Positions 43,046 to 50,754 of a stretch of DNA of 64,000 nt are shown here, in pieces. This DNA comes from an uncultured Planctomycetales bacterium. Its GTDB lineage: Bacteria > Planctomycetota > Planctomycetia > Pirellulales > Thermoguttaceae. The notes below the pieces were generated by a model. That model ran no database searches, was not told where the DNA came from, and was given only the letters and a program-made list of their open reading frames with translations. The position numbers and the translations under genes were made by a program. Where the stretch lies: assembly GCA_937889015.1 (NCBI GenBank), contig CALARR010000227.1, forward strand, positions 4,162 through 68,161. Direction: 5' to 3'. Position 1 is the stretch's first letter; each line of letters begins with the position of its first letter.

Positions 43046-44653
43046 ATGAACGCACCCGGCCAACCCGAACCGACCCTTGAGCATTTGGCCCAACCTGTGG
43101 CGGCGGTTCCGCGCAAGTGGGCCCTGGACGTCTCGCTGCCGAAGATGAAGCTCGTGGCGGGCACCCAGCCCGAGTTCTCCGACGAAACCGCAGGGCTGCT
43201 GCGGAGCCGGCTGCAGGCGGCCACGCTGATTCTTTCGTTCCTGTTGGCGGCGGCCCTGGTCGGGAACTTCTTTTCAGACTACGCCCCTTTGCCGGTGCTG
43301 CGTGTGGCGATCTTCGCCCTGTTTGTCGCCAGCTATCTGCTACTGCGCGGGCCGCGGCGATTGTCGTTGGGGCAACTCCGCTGGATGGAGGCGGTGATCT
43401 TCGGCGCGCTGTTGGTGCAGATGTTGCTGATGATGGGCACGCGACTGGTGGCCTTTGCCCGACTGGGCGACAGCCTCTCGCTGGTGTCGGCCGAGCACGT
43501 CTATCTTTCGGCCTGGGCGGTGATGATTTTGACCTACGGCATTCTGATGCCCAACACGTGGCGGCGCGCCTTGGCGGTCCTGCTGCCCGCCGCGTGCCTC
43601 CCATACGGGCTGGTCCTTTGGCTGCGGTGGCAGGTGCCGGCCGTGGAAGTGGCCTGCCAGGCGGACAAGCTCGGCACGCCGGTGCCGATGCCCTTCGTGG
43701 CCGTGCTGATCGCCGTGTTCGGCACGCACGTGATTACCTCGATCCGCCGCGAGGCCTTCAAGGCCAAGCAACTGGGGCAGTACGTGTTGCGGGACAAGCT
43801 GAGCACGGGCGGGATGGGCGAGGTCTATCGGGGCGAACATCAACTGCTCAAACGGCCTTGCGCCGTCAAACTCATTCGGCCGGACCGGCGTACGGATGCC
43901 GAAGTCCTGGCCCGCTTCCAACGCGAAGTGCAGGCCACAGCCAAGCTCACGCATTGGAATACGGTGGAGATCTACGACTATGGCCACGCCGACGACGGCA
44001 CCTTCTACTACGTGATGGAACTGCTGCCCGGACTGAGCCTGGAAGACCTGGTCAAGTTTCACGGGCCGCTGCCGGCGGCGCGGGTTGTACATTTTCTGAT
44101 GCAGGTGTGCTGTGCGCTGCGCGAGGCGCATGCCAAGGGGTTGATTCATCGCGACATCAAGCCGGCCAACATCATCGCCGCAGAGCGGGGTGGCGTGTAC
44201 GACGTGGCCAAGCTGCTGGACTTTGGACTGGTGCGGGAGCAGGCCAGCCAAGGGAGCGATCTGGGTTTGACCCAGCCCGGGGCCTTCAGCGGCTCGCCCT
44301 TGTACATGTGTCCAGAGCAGTCCAAGAGCTACGACCGGCTGGACGCGCGGAGCGATATCTACTCGTTGGGCGCCGTGGCTTACTACCTGGTGACCGGTCG
44401 GCCGCCGTTTGTGCGCGACACGATTTGGGAAGTGATCGACGCTCACACTCGGGCCGCGGTGGACGCGCCGAGCGCGATCAACGCGGCAGTGCCCGGCGAC
44501 CTGGAGGCGGTGATCCTGCGGTGCCTGGCCAAGGCTCCGGCCGAACGCTATCAGGACATGGAGAGCCTGCGTGAGGCGCTTGGGCAGTGTGTCTGTGCGT
44601 GCCAGTGGACGGATCAGCAGGCAGCAGAGTGGTGGCGGACGGTCGAGGAATAG
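43046..44653 (+). CDS. membrane-anchored Ser/Thr protein kinase with N-terminal membrane domain
   Basis: This is a 535-residue protein. About six hydrophobic segments lie between residues 55 and 235. A complete Hanks kinase domain follows from ~243. It has the glycine loop LSTGGMGEVYRG near 250, the ATP lysine in CAVKLI, HRDIKPAN near 366, DFG near 392 and the activation-segment motif SPLYMCPEQS near 415. All catalytic residues are present. Most bacterial Hanks kinases have the kinase first and a single anchor after it, so the order here is unusual. The signal and target are unknown; the neighbours suggest glycan-responsive control. Confidence 0.88.
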   Translation: MNAPGQPEPTLEHLAQPVAAVPRKWALDVSLPKMKLVAGTQPEFSDETAGLLRSRLQAATLILSFLLAAALVGNFFSDYAPLPVLRVAIFALFVASYLLLRGPRRLSLGQLRWMEAVIFGALLVQMLLMMGTRLVAFARLGDSLSLVSAEHVYLSAWAVMILTYGILMPNTWRRALAVLLPAACLPYGLVLWLRWQVPAVEVACQADKLGTPVPMPFVAVLIAVFGTHVITSIRREAFKAKQLGQYVLRDKLSTGGMGEVYRGEHQLLKRPCAVKLIRPDRRTDAEVLARFQREVQATAKLTHWNTVEIYDYGHADDGTFYYVMELLPGLSLEDLVKFHGPLPAARVVHFLMQVCCALREAHAKGLIHRDIKPANIIAAERGGVYDVAKLLDFGLVREQASQGSDLGLTQPGAFSGSPLYMCPEQSKSYDRLDARSDIYSLGAVAYYLVTGRPPFVRDTIWEVIDAHTRAAVDAPSAINAAVPGDLEAVILRCLAKAPAERYQDMESLREALGQCVCACQWTDQQAAEWWRTVEE

Positions 44654-44727
44654 CGACAGCCATCGTGCCGAGGCGGCATGCGAGGTCCTGTTCTTGCGGG
44701 GCGCGGCGTTTCTGCCTCATGCGGGAC

Positions 44728-46737
44728 TCAGTCGCCGATGGACTTGGCCTCGAAGACCAGCACTTCGAAGGGGGCCAGGCGCAGGGGGCAGGCCTGGCCT
44801 GGGCTGATTTCCAACGGCGGCTGCGAGGCCTGAGGCCAGGGATTGGTCAGACGCAGGCGCCCAGGATCACCATGCGGCAACTCCAGTGCGGCCTTGAGAT
44901 CCAGGTCGTAGACCTTGGACTGATCCGAGGGGTTGCGGAGCATGAGCATGCCGCAGGTCGGGGACCAGGCCGCAATTCCATAGACTTCCGCCCTGCCCGG
45001 ATCGCCGCCGATCCAATGCGCGTCGCGAAGCACGTCGGCTCGCTGTCGTGACCAGCGCGCTCCTTCGGCCAGAAGGTCCCACATGGCGGGGGTGAGCCGC
45101 TGTGGCGAGACGTACAACTCCTGCAACTGCGTGCCGGTGGCGAAGAAGGAATGGATTTCCTGGGCCATTTCCCGCAGATCGTCGCCCAAGCTCGCGGCGT
45201 GGCCCAATCGCGATTGGGCAATACCCTGGGTCATAAGCGAATGGATGGGGAACAGCGGGCCGCGGCGAACCACGCCTTGATAGGTGATCATGTCGCGATA
45301 GGTGATCCACTGCTGCCGCTTGGAGCCCGGCCCGTGAAATCCCATGTCGCTGCCGCTGCGCCAGATCGAATCACCCCACAGGAGCCAGAAAGGAGAAGGC
45401 CAGGTGCCGGTGGTGATGTTCACAAACAAGTCGGGCCGTTGCGCGCGCAGGTCTTCTACGAGGCGGAGCAGGGCTTGGATGTCGGGCGCGAATTCCTCGC
45501 CGGCCCCGGTGACGGTGCTGCCTTGGGCGATCCCGTCGAACTTGAAGTAGTTCACGCCATAGCGGCGGACCATCTCCAGGCAGACCTCGCGAAAGCGCGC
45601 ATAGTACTTGGGACCGGCCAGCGAGAACCCGCGGCGGTTCATCTCGAAGCCCTCTTGCCGGCCGTACTCCAGGCGTTCCTTCTTGGCGCTGCCGTACCCA
45701 CCCCACGGTGAAAGCCACACGCCAATCGCCGTTTGATACTTGGCGGCTGCCTTCTGTAACGGGTCGAAACCTCGCGGGAACCCGGCGTGAAAGCCCCACA
45801 AGGTCCGGTTGTCATCCCAACCGTCGTCGAAGACGACCGAATCCAGGCACACGTTCCGCACCTGCACCAGCTCGCGGCCGAATCGCTGGATCACGTCCAG
45901 GCAACCGGCTTCGTCCATCTTCCGATCGCCCCAAGCGATGTCGTACCAGGAGTTGTAGTGCAGGAAGGGCTGATAGGGACGTGGTCGCTCCTGTTCCAGG
46001 TAGCTGGAGAAGGACCGACGCATGGGCTGGGATGATGCAACGCCGACCACCCAGCTCCGCGCGCAATCAGCGCCAGCTTCGAGCGTGCCGAACAGCCCGA
46101 CCGAGCACGTAGCGTGCTGGCCGTCCACCTGGCTGCTGGACATGGGGTGCTCGCAGGCGAGGAAGAAGGGGCCAGCCACGATCGGCGAGCCGTCGACCGT
46201 GCCGGAGACTTGGGCCGCGGCGGCTTGGCAATCGAGCAGAATCAGGCTTTGCACGGGACTGCGCGCGGGCCCCGCGACAAGGTGCAGTTCCTGGCGCAGG
46301 TAGTGCGCTTCATCGCGGAGGATCGCTTGCCATTGGATGCGTGTGCCGTCGTCGGTGGCCAATGAGGCAGTGGCGATCCAGCCCGCTTGACGCAGGCAAC
46401 GGCGCAAGGCGTTCGGTTGGGCCTCGATCCGTTGGAGCGACGCCGCTGTTGCGACCCGCAACTCGCTGGCCTTGAGGATGCGGCCGTCGGCCAGGCGGAT
46501 CTTGAAGAGCTCGGTATCGGCGGGCGTGAGCTTGGAGTCCGACGCTCGATGGGCCACGTGCATTCCGCCCGGCCGGCCTTGCTGTACAGTCCAGCGTGCC
46601 GCCAAGGCCGTGTTTTCCATTAAAAGATGCTCGGCCGTGAGGGTGGCTTTGGCTGGACCGGGCGGCTCGGAAGGGGAGTCCGCGCCCCAGGCCGGGATAG
46701 AAACGAGAAGCAAGACGCCAGCCAGGATTCTTCGCAT
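44728..46737 (-). CDS. secreted alpha-galactosidase-like glycosidase (GH36/GH-D clan)
   Basis: This 669-residue protein has a signal peptide (MRRILAGVLLLVSIPAWGA). A beta-rich N-terminal domain (to ~250) precedes a (beta/alpha)8 domain with DSVVFDDGWDDNRTLWGFH, GVWLSPWGGYG and YFKFDG near residue 400, the last matching the nucleophile position of GH27/GH36 enzymes. A beta-sandwich follows at the end. The clan releases alpha-galactose or alpha-N-acetylgalactosamine. It faces the kinase gene tail to tail and completes the glycan-degradation set. Confidence 0.7.
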   Translation of the reverse strand: MRRILAGVLLLVSIPAWGADSPSEPPGPAKATLTAEHLLMENTALAARWTVQQGRPGGMHVAHRASDSKLTPADTELFKIRLADGRILKASELRVATAASLQRIEAQPNALRRCLRQAGWIATASLATDDGTRIQWQAILRDEAHYLRQELHLVAGPARSPVQSLILLDCQAAAAQVSGTVDGSPIVAGPFFLACEHPMSSSQVDGQHATCSVGLFGTLEAGADCARSWVVGVASSQPMRRSFSSYLEQERPRPYQPFLHYNSWYDIAWGDRKMDEAGCLDVIQRFGRELVQVRNVCLDSVVFDDGWDDNRTLWGFHAGFPRGFDPLQKAAAKYQTAIGVWLSPWGGYGSAKKERLEYGRQEGFEMNRRGFSLAGPKYYARFREVCLEMVRRYGVNYFKFDGIAQGSTVTGAGEEFAPDIQALLRLVEDLRAQRPDLFVNITTGTWPSPFWLLWGDSIWRSGSDMGFHGPGSKRQQWITYRDMITYQGVVRRGPLFPIHSLMTQGIAQSRLGHAASLGDDLREMAQEIHSFFATGTQLQELYVSPQRLTPAMWDLLAEGARWSRQRADVLRDAHWIGGDPGRAEVYGIAAWSPTCGMLMLRNPSDQSKVYDLDLKAALELPHGDPGRLRLTNPWPQASQPPLEISPGQACPLRLAPFEVLVFEAKSIGD

Positions 46738-47141
46738 GATCGTGGTCTCCGTGGCGTGAGACGGGAACGCCTCGACTGATGCCGGCGCAATCGGTAATCA
46801 CAGTCCCGCGTGAATTCAGCCTGGGCGGCTGGGATCTGCGGCTCCCGCGGCCGGGAAGCGATCATTGCATATCCGTGCGCAGAGAATTCGGGGCGTCGAA
46901 AGTCACTTCCGCAGGCGCCGGGATTCTGTAGAGCATGTTGGGCCTCAGGTTCAAGCCAGTAGGTCGCGAACTGTAAAGACTCGCGATCGATTGGCTCGCG
47001 TTCGTGCAGCCTGACAGTTAGGCGAAAGTCACCATCCCAAACGCACTGCGTGGAGGGTGTGAGCAGGGCAACAAGTCCGGCCAAGAGTGCGCCGATAACG
47101 ATCCATTCGATCTTCGTGAATGCGGCTGGTCGCATGGCCAT
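46620..47141 (-). CDS. uncertain small membrane-anchored protein, possibly frameshifted
   Basis: The reading frame gives 173 residues. The first ~70 look real: a prepilin-like hydrophobic N-terminus (KIEWIVIGALLAGLVALL), then DFRLTVRLHEREPID and an amphipathic stretch. After about residue 75 the sequence becomes arginine- and serine-rich, and its last 118 bases lie inside the alpha-galactosidase gene. In the next frame, RIPAPAEVTFDAPNSLRTDM ends with a stop at 46862-46864, which would make a shorter, more protein-like end. A frameshift or sequencing error near 46940 is possible. Confidence 0.35.
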   Translation of the reverse strand: MAMRPAAFTKIEWIVIGALLAGLVALLTPSTQCVWDGDFRLTVRLHEREPIDRESLQFATYWLEPEAQHALQNPGACGSDFRRPEFSAHGYAMIASRPREPQIPAAQAEFTRDCDYRLRRHQSRRSRLTPRRPRSCEESWLASCFSFLSRPGARTPLPSRPVQPKPPSRPSIF

Positions 47142-47352
47142 TGTTCGTCATGCTAAGGACCTATCCCAGAACCGCCTCGCAACACGGGGTACGCGCGGTT
47201 CATCACTGGCGGTGAGTCTAGCAGTTTGCTGCCGACCTTCAAGAGGGAGCCACTTGGGAGATCGCGATACGCGTGCGTCGAGATAGGGGGCGGTACCGGG
47301 AACGGCTCGCGCATGCGAGGCCATCCTGGCCAGAATCGGCCCCAGACGAAGA

Positions 47353-47384
47353 AAGCCCGGCAACCGCAAGTGATTGCCGGGCTT
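47353..47384 (-). terminator. intrinsic terminator after tRNA-His
   Basis: An 11-bp perfect inverted repeat (AAGCCCGGCAA at 47353-47363 and TTGCCGGGCTT at 47374-47384) has a 10-base loop and is followed, reading on the - strand, by a short T-rich run. It lies 15 bases beyond the tRNA 3' end. Confidence 0.75.
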
Positions 47385-47398
47385 CTGGTTGCGAGAGG

Positions 47399-47473
47399 GG
47401 TGGCTGACCGGACTTGAACCGGCAACACCCAGATCCACAATCTGGTACTCTAACCAATTGAGCTACAGCCACC
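47399..47473 (-). tRNA. tRNA-His (anticodon GTG)
   Basis: On the - strand the acceptor arms GTGGCTG and CAGCCAC pair fully. The anticodon arm is CCAGA-TTGTGGA-TCTGG, with GTG at the anticodon. The T-loop GGTTCAAGTCC is canonical. The bases flanking the arms are G (complement of 47473) and C (complement of 47399), the G-1:C73 pair that identifies tRNA-His. CCA is not encoded. An 11-bp hairpin follows. Confidence 0.97.
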
Positions 47474-47589
47474 GCAGGGCGAAGGGCCGCGAGGACAGAA
47501 GCCTCGCGGCCTTCACCGCATAGACTATTGAGTATAGTCACCCTATTGACAGTCGTCCACGGCCGGAGGGCGCGAACCGGGCTCCAAAA

Positions 47590-48603
47590 TCAATGGCCGC
47601 AGCAGCATCGGCAACCGCCGCTGCCGCCCTTGAGCGAGCTGCGGACCGACTCCAACTGGCCGGCCGAGCCGAGCTTGCCATTCTTGTGGATGATGTAGCT
47701 CGCGTAGGCGGCCATGAAGACCTTCCCTGGCGGACGGAGGTCAAAGTTGGACGGATCGTCGCGGAACGCCTCGCGATGGATGGCGCACCACACCAGCCGG
47801 CCGTCGGTGTCGATGTTGATCTTGCACACGCCGAGCTTGGCGGCTTGCAGGTATTGGGCCTCGTCCACGCCGCTGGCGGACTTGAGTTGACCGCCGGCGT
47901 TGTTGATCCGATCGACCCATTCCTTGGGCACGCTGCTAGAGCCGTGCATGACCAAGGGGAAACCCTTGGGCAAGGCGGACTGGATTTCCTTCAGGCGGTC
48001 GAGGCGAATACCCTGCCCGCCGGTGAACTTGTACGCCCCATGCGAGGTGCCGATGGCCACGGCCAGCGAGTCGCAACCGCTCTTTTCGACGAATTCGGCC
48101 GCCTGGGCAGGCTCCGTCAGGCAGACGCTGCCCACCACATCCTCTTCCACGCCGCCGAGCTGTCCCAATTCGGCTTCGACTACGATGCCCTTGGCATGCG
48201 CGCGCTCGACCACGCGGCGCGTGATCTCGATGTTCTTGGGGAAGGGCTCGTGCGAGGCGTCGATCATCACCGAGCTGTAGAAGCCGCTGTCGATGCAGTC
48301 GTAGCAGACTTCCTCGGTGCCGTGATCGAGGTGCACGGCAAAGATCACCTCGGGGAAGATCTCGTCGGCCGTGCGGATCATCGATTCCAGGAAGCGCTTA
48401 TCGCTGTAGCCCCGCGCGCCGCGCGAGATCTGAACGATGAACGGGGCGCTGGTGGCCGCGTTGGCCGCTTCCTCGTTGGTCTTGACCTTACCCAAGTCCC
48501 CCCGGAACAGGCCGACGGTCTGTTCGAGGTTGTTGATGTTGTAGGCCCCCACGGCATACTTGCCGTAGGCATGTTTGAACAACTCTTTTGTCGTGACAAT
48601 CAT
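47590..48603 (-). CDS. fba: class II fructose-bisphosphate aldolase
   Basis: This 337-residue glycolytic/gluconeogenic enzyme splits fructose-1,6-bisphosphate using a metal ion. The zinc and catalytic region VHLDHGTEE is near residue 95. MIDASHEPFPKNIEITR follows near 115 and GTSHGAYKFTGG near 185. The Asp-Gly-Arg loop NIDTDGRLVW is near 275. The start at 48603 gives the normal N-terminus. The last ~12 residues are GGSGGCRCCCGH, a Cys/Gly-rich tail beyond the usual end. A possible -10 TAAAAT (rc of 48688-48693) lies in the upstream gap. Confidence 0.93.
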   Translation of the reverse strand: MIVTTKELFKHAYGKYAVGAYNINNLEQTVGLFRGDLGKVKTNEEAANAATSAPFIVQISRGARGYSDKRFLESMIRTADEIFPEVIFAVHLDHGTEEVCYDCIDSGFYSSVMIDASHEPFPKNIEITRRVVERAHAKGIVVEAELGQLGGVEEDVVGSVCLTEPAQAAEFVEKSGCDSLAVAIGTSHGAYKFTGGQGIRLDRLKEIQSALPKGFPLVMHGSSSVPKEWVDRINNAGGQLKSASGVDEAQYLQAAKLGVCKINIDTDGRLVWCAIHREAFRDDPSNFDLRPPGKVFMAAYASYIIHKNGKLGSAGQLESVRSSLKGGSGGCRCCCGH

Positions 48604-49073
48604 CAGGTCATAGCTCCGAAATAGGCTTTCCAACCCGGTGGCCAGGCGCCTCGGATCGCGGGCGGAGGATCTCCCTGAAAACGTACCATTTTAGTGCTCA
48701 GGCGGCAGTCTCGCCAGGGCTGTGCAGGCGATCGCGTCCGTCCTGCAGAGGGGTGCGTGTCGTCAAGACGCCGAACGAGAGGGGCCAGCGGCGCGGATCG
48801 TTGTGTCGCGGGCCCCGCGCCCGGCTTCTGGCGAGCGGCAGGACAGTTGCCGCTTTTACCACTGCCCCTCAATCTAGCTACAGCGCCAATTCTGCGTTGC
48901 TGCAAAGGCGTGGATGGGCTAGAATCCGTCGCCTCCCTAGTGCGCATCGCACGGACGTGTAGCGTGCGACTGCGCGTTGTTTTCGGAGTCCAACGGGCGA
49001 AAAGACGCCTGCACGTTGGCTGGACGCGGTCTGGTTCTTGGACGGCGGACGATTGGTGTCAGGAAGACGACCT
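48604..49073. other. 470-base gap between divergent fba and kdsD
   Basis: The gap separates divergent genes and should hold both promoters. A good candidate for kdsD is at 48897-48925. A TAAAAT word on the - strand at 48688-48693 may serve fba. Neither strand has a convincing reading frame, and no long repeat was seen. Confidence 0.6.
48897..48925 (+). promoter_or_regulatory. sigma-70-like promoter for the kdsD operon
   Basis: TTGCTG at 48897-48902 and TAGAAT at 48920-48925 are separated by exactly 17 bases, about 150 bases before the kdsD start. It would drive the kdsD-kdsC-lpt-like-hpt-transferase-asnB series. Confidence 0.5.
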
Positions 49074-50192
49074 ATGGGCATGGAAGCTCCACAAGGTCGG
49101 GCGCGGCTGAGCCCCTTCGAGCAACTCCGCTACGCCCGGCAGATTCTGCAAATCGAAAGCCAAGCCGTGGCCAAGCTGTCCGGACGGTTGGACAGCGAGT
49201 TCTGCCGAGCGGTGGACCTGGTGTATCATTGCCAGGGCAGTGTGATCGTCTCGGGCATGGGCAAGGCCGGCCTGGTGGGCCAGAAGATCATGGCCACGCT
49301 GGCATCGACGGGAACGCGCAGCCACTGTCTGCACCCCGCCGAGGCCGTACACGGAGATCTGGGCCGGATCCATGGGGACGACGTGGCCTTGATTCTCTCG
49401 CAGAGCGGCGAGACCGACGAGATCCTGCGGTTGCTGGGGCCTTTGGCCGAGATGGCGGTGCCGATCATTGCCATCACGGGGCGAGCCCAAAGCAGTCTGG
49501 GCCAGGCCGCCACCGTGACGATTGAAATGGGGCCGCTGCAGGAGGCCTGTCCCTTGGGGTTGGCGCCGAGCACGAGCACCACGGCCATGCTGGCCTTGGG
49601 AGACGCCCTGGCGTTGGTTGTGAGCCAGATGCGGTCTTTCGGGCGCGAGGATTTTGCGCGTTTCCACCCGGCTGGCAACCTGGGGCGCAAGCTGAGCAAG
49701 GTGGAGCACTACATGCGGCCGTTGGAACACTGTCGCATCGCCGCGCAGGAGCAGACGATCCGCGAAGTGCTGGTGCAGGTGAGCCGACCGGGGCGGCGAA
49801 CCGGGGCGGTGATGCTGGTGGATGAACAAGGGAAACTGGTCGGGCTGTTCACGGACAGCGACCTGGCCCGTCTCTTTGAACACCGCCGCGACGGAGAATT
49901 GGACCGGCCGGTGCAGAACGTCATGACGCGCAATCCCTGCGCGATTGGCAGCGGCTCGATGATGGCCGACGCGGTTTCCATTCTGGCGGAGCGGAAGATC
50001 AGCGAACTGCCGGTGGTGAATACAGAAGGGCTTCCGGTCGGCTTGATCGACATTACCGACGTAGTCAGCCTACTCCCCCAGGACAGCCAGTTTGCCGAAG
50101 CGTCACAGGCGTCAGATTCGGGTCGTGTGGGGATTCCGGCTCCGCACGGATATCGGGTGGTTCACGAACCGGACACGGGAGGTCCCACGTAG
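49074..50192 (+). CDS. kdsD: arabinose-5-phosphate isomerase
   Basis: This 372-residue enzyme converts ribulose-5-phosphate to arabinose-5-phosphate, the first step of Kdo synthesis. The SIS domain has SGMGKAGLVGQKIMATLAS near residue 60, HPAEAVHGDLGRI near 88 and LSQSGETDE near 109. Two CBS domains follow between ~210 and 340 (MTRNPCAIGSG, ISELPVVNTEG). AGGAAG precedes the ATG at 49074. It heads an operon with kdsC 17 bases downstream. A KpsF-type capsule role is equally possible given the sequence alone. Confidence 0.93.
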   Translation: MGMEAPQGRARLSPFEQLRYARQILQIESQAVAKLSGRLDSEFCRAVDLVYHCQGSVIVSGMGKAGLVGQKIMATLASTGTRSHCLHPAEAVHGDLGRIHGDDVALILSQSGETDEILRLLGPLAEMAVPIIAITGRAQSSLGQAATVTIEMGPLQEACPLGLAPSTSTTAMLALGDALALVVSQMRSFGREDFARFHPAGNLGRKLSKVEHYMRPLEHCRIAAQEQTIREVLVQVSRPGRRTGAVMLVDEQGKLVGLFTDSDLARLFEHRRDGELDRPVQNVMTRNPCAIGSGSMMADAVSILAERKISELPVVNTEGLPVGLIDITDVVSLLPQDSQFAEASQASDSGRVGIPAPHGYRVVHEPDTGGPT

Positions 50193-50209
50193 GGAGATAG
50201 GGAGTGGTT

Positions 50210-50728
50210 ATGGATTTGGAGCAGCGGTGCCAACCGATCGAGATGATCCTGTCGGACGTGGATGGCGTGTTGACCGACGGTGGGATCGTGCTGGACAACC
50301 AGGGGATCGAGACCAAGCGGTTTCACGTTCGCGACGGAATGGGGATCCGGCTTTGGCACAAGGCCGGCTATCGGTTCGGGCTGATCACGGTGCGGAGTTC
50401 GCACATCGTGAAGATGCGGGTCGCGGAGTTGGGGATTGAGATCATTCGTCAAGGGGCCGACGACAAGCTGGCCACGGCCCGGCAGATCATGGCCGAGTAC
50501 GGCCTGCAGCCTCGGCAGGTGTGCTACATCGGCGATGACTTGCCTGACTTGCCGGTCGTCTCGGCGGTGGGGCTGGCCGTGGCCGTGGCCGATGCCTGCC
50601 CCGAGATGCGCGAGGCGGCGCAGTATGTGACGTCGGTGCCGGGCGGTTCGGGCGCGGTGCGCGAGACGATTGAGATGATCCTGAAGCAGCAACGCCGTTG
50701 GGACGATCTGGTGCAGAGCTTTCGCTGA
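50210..50728 (+). CDS. kdsC: Kdo-8-phosphate phosphatase
   Basis: This 172-residue HAD-superfamily enzyme removes phosphate from Kdo-8-phosphate. Motif I is SDVDGVLTDGG near residue 14. VRDGMGIRLW and the ITVRSS motif-II region follow, and motif IV is GDDLPDLP near 109. The short, capless form matches KdsC. GGGAG at 50200-50204 favours the ATG at 50210 over the GTG at 50204. KdsA and KdsB are not in this window. Confidence 0.92.
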   Translation: MDLEQRCQPIEMILSDVDGVLTDGGIVLDNQGIETKRFHVRDGMGIRLWHKAGYRFGLITVRSSHIVKMRVAELGIEIIRQGADDKLATARQIMAEYGLQPRQVCYIGDDLPDLPVVSAVGLAVAVADACPEMREAAQYVTSVPGGSGAVRETIEMILKQQRRWDDLVQSFR

Positions 50729-50754
50729 GCGCGGCACGGGGGGGTGCTCGATCG

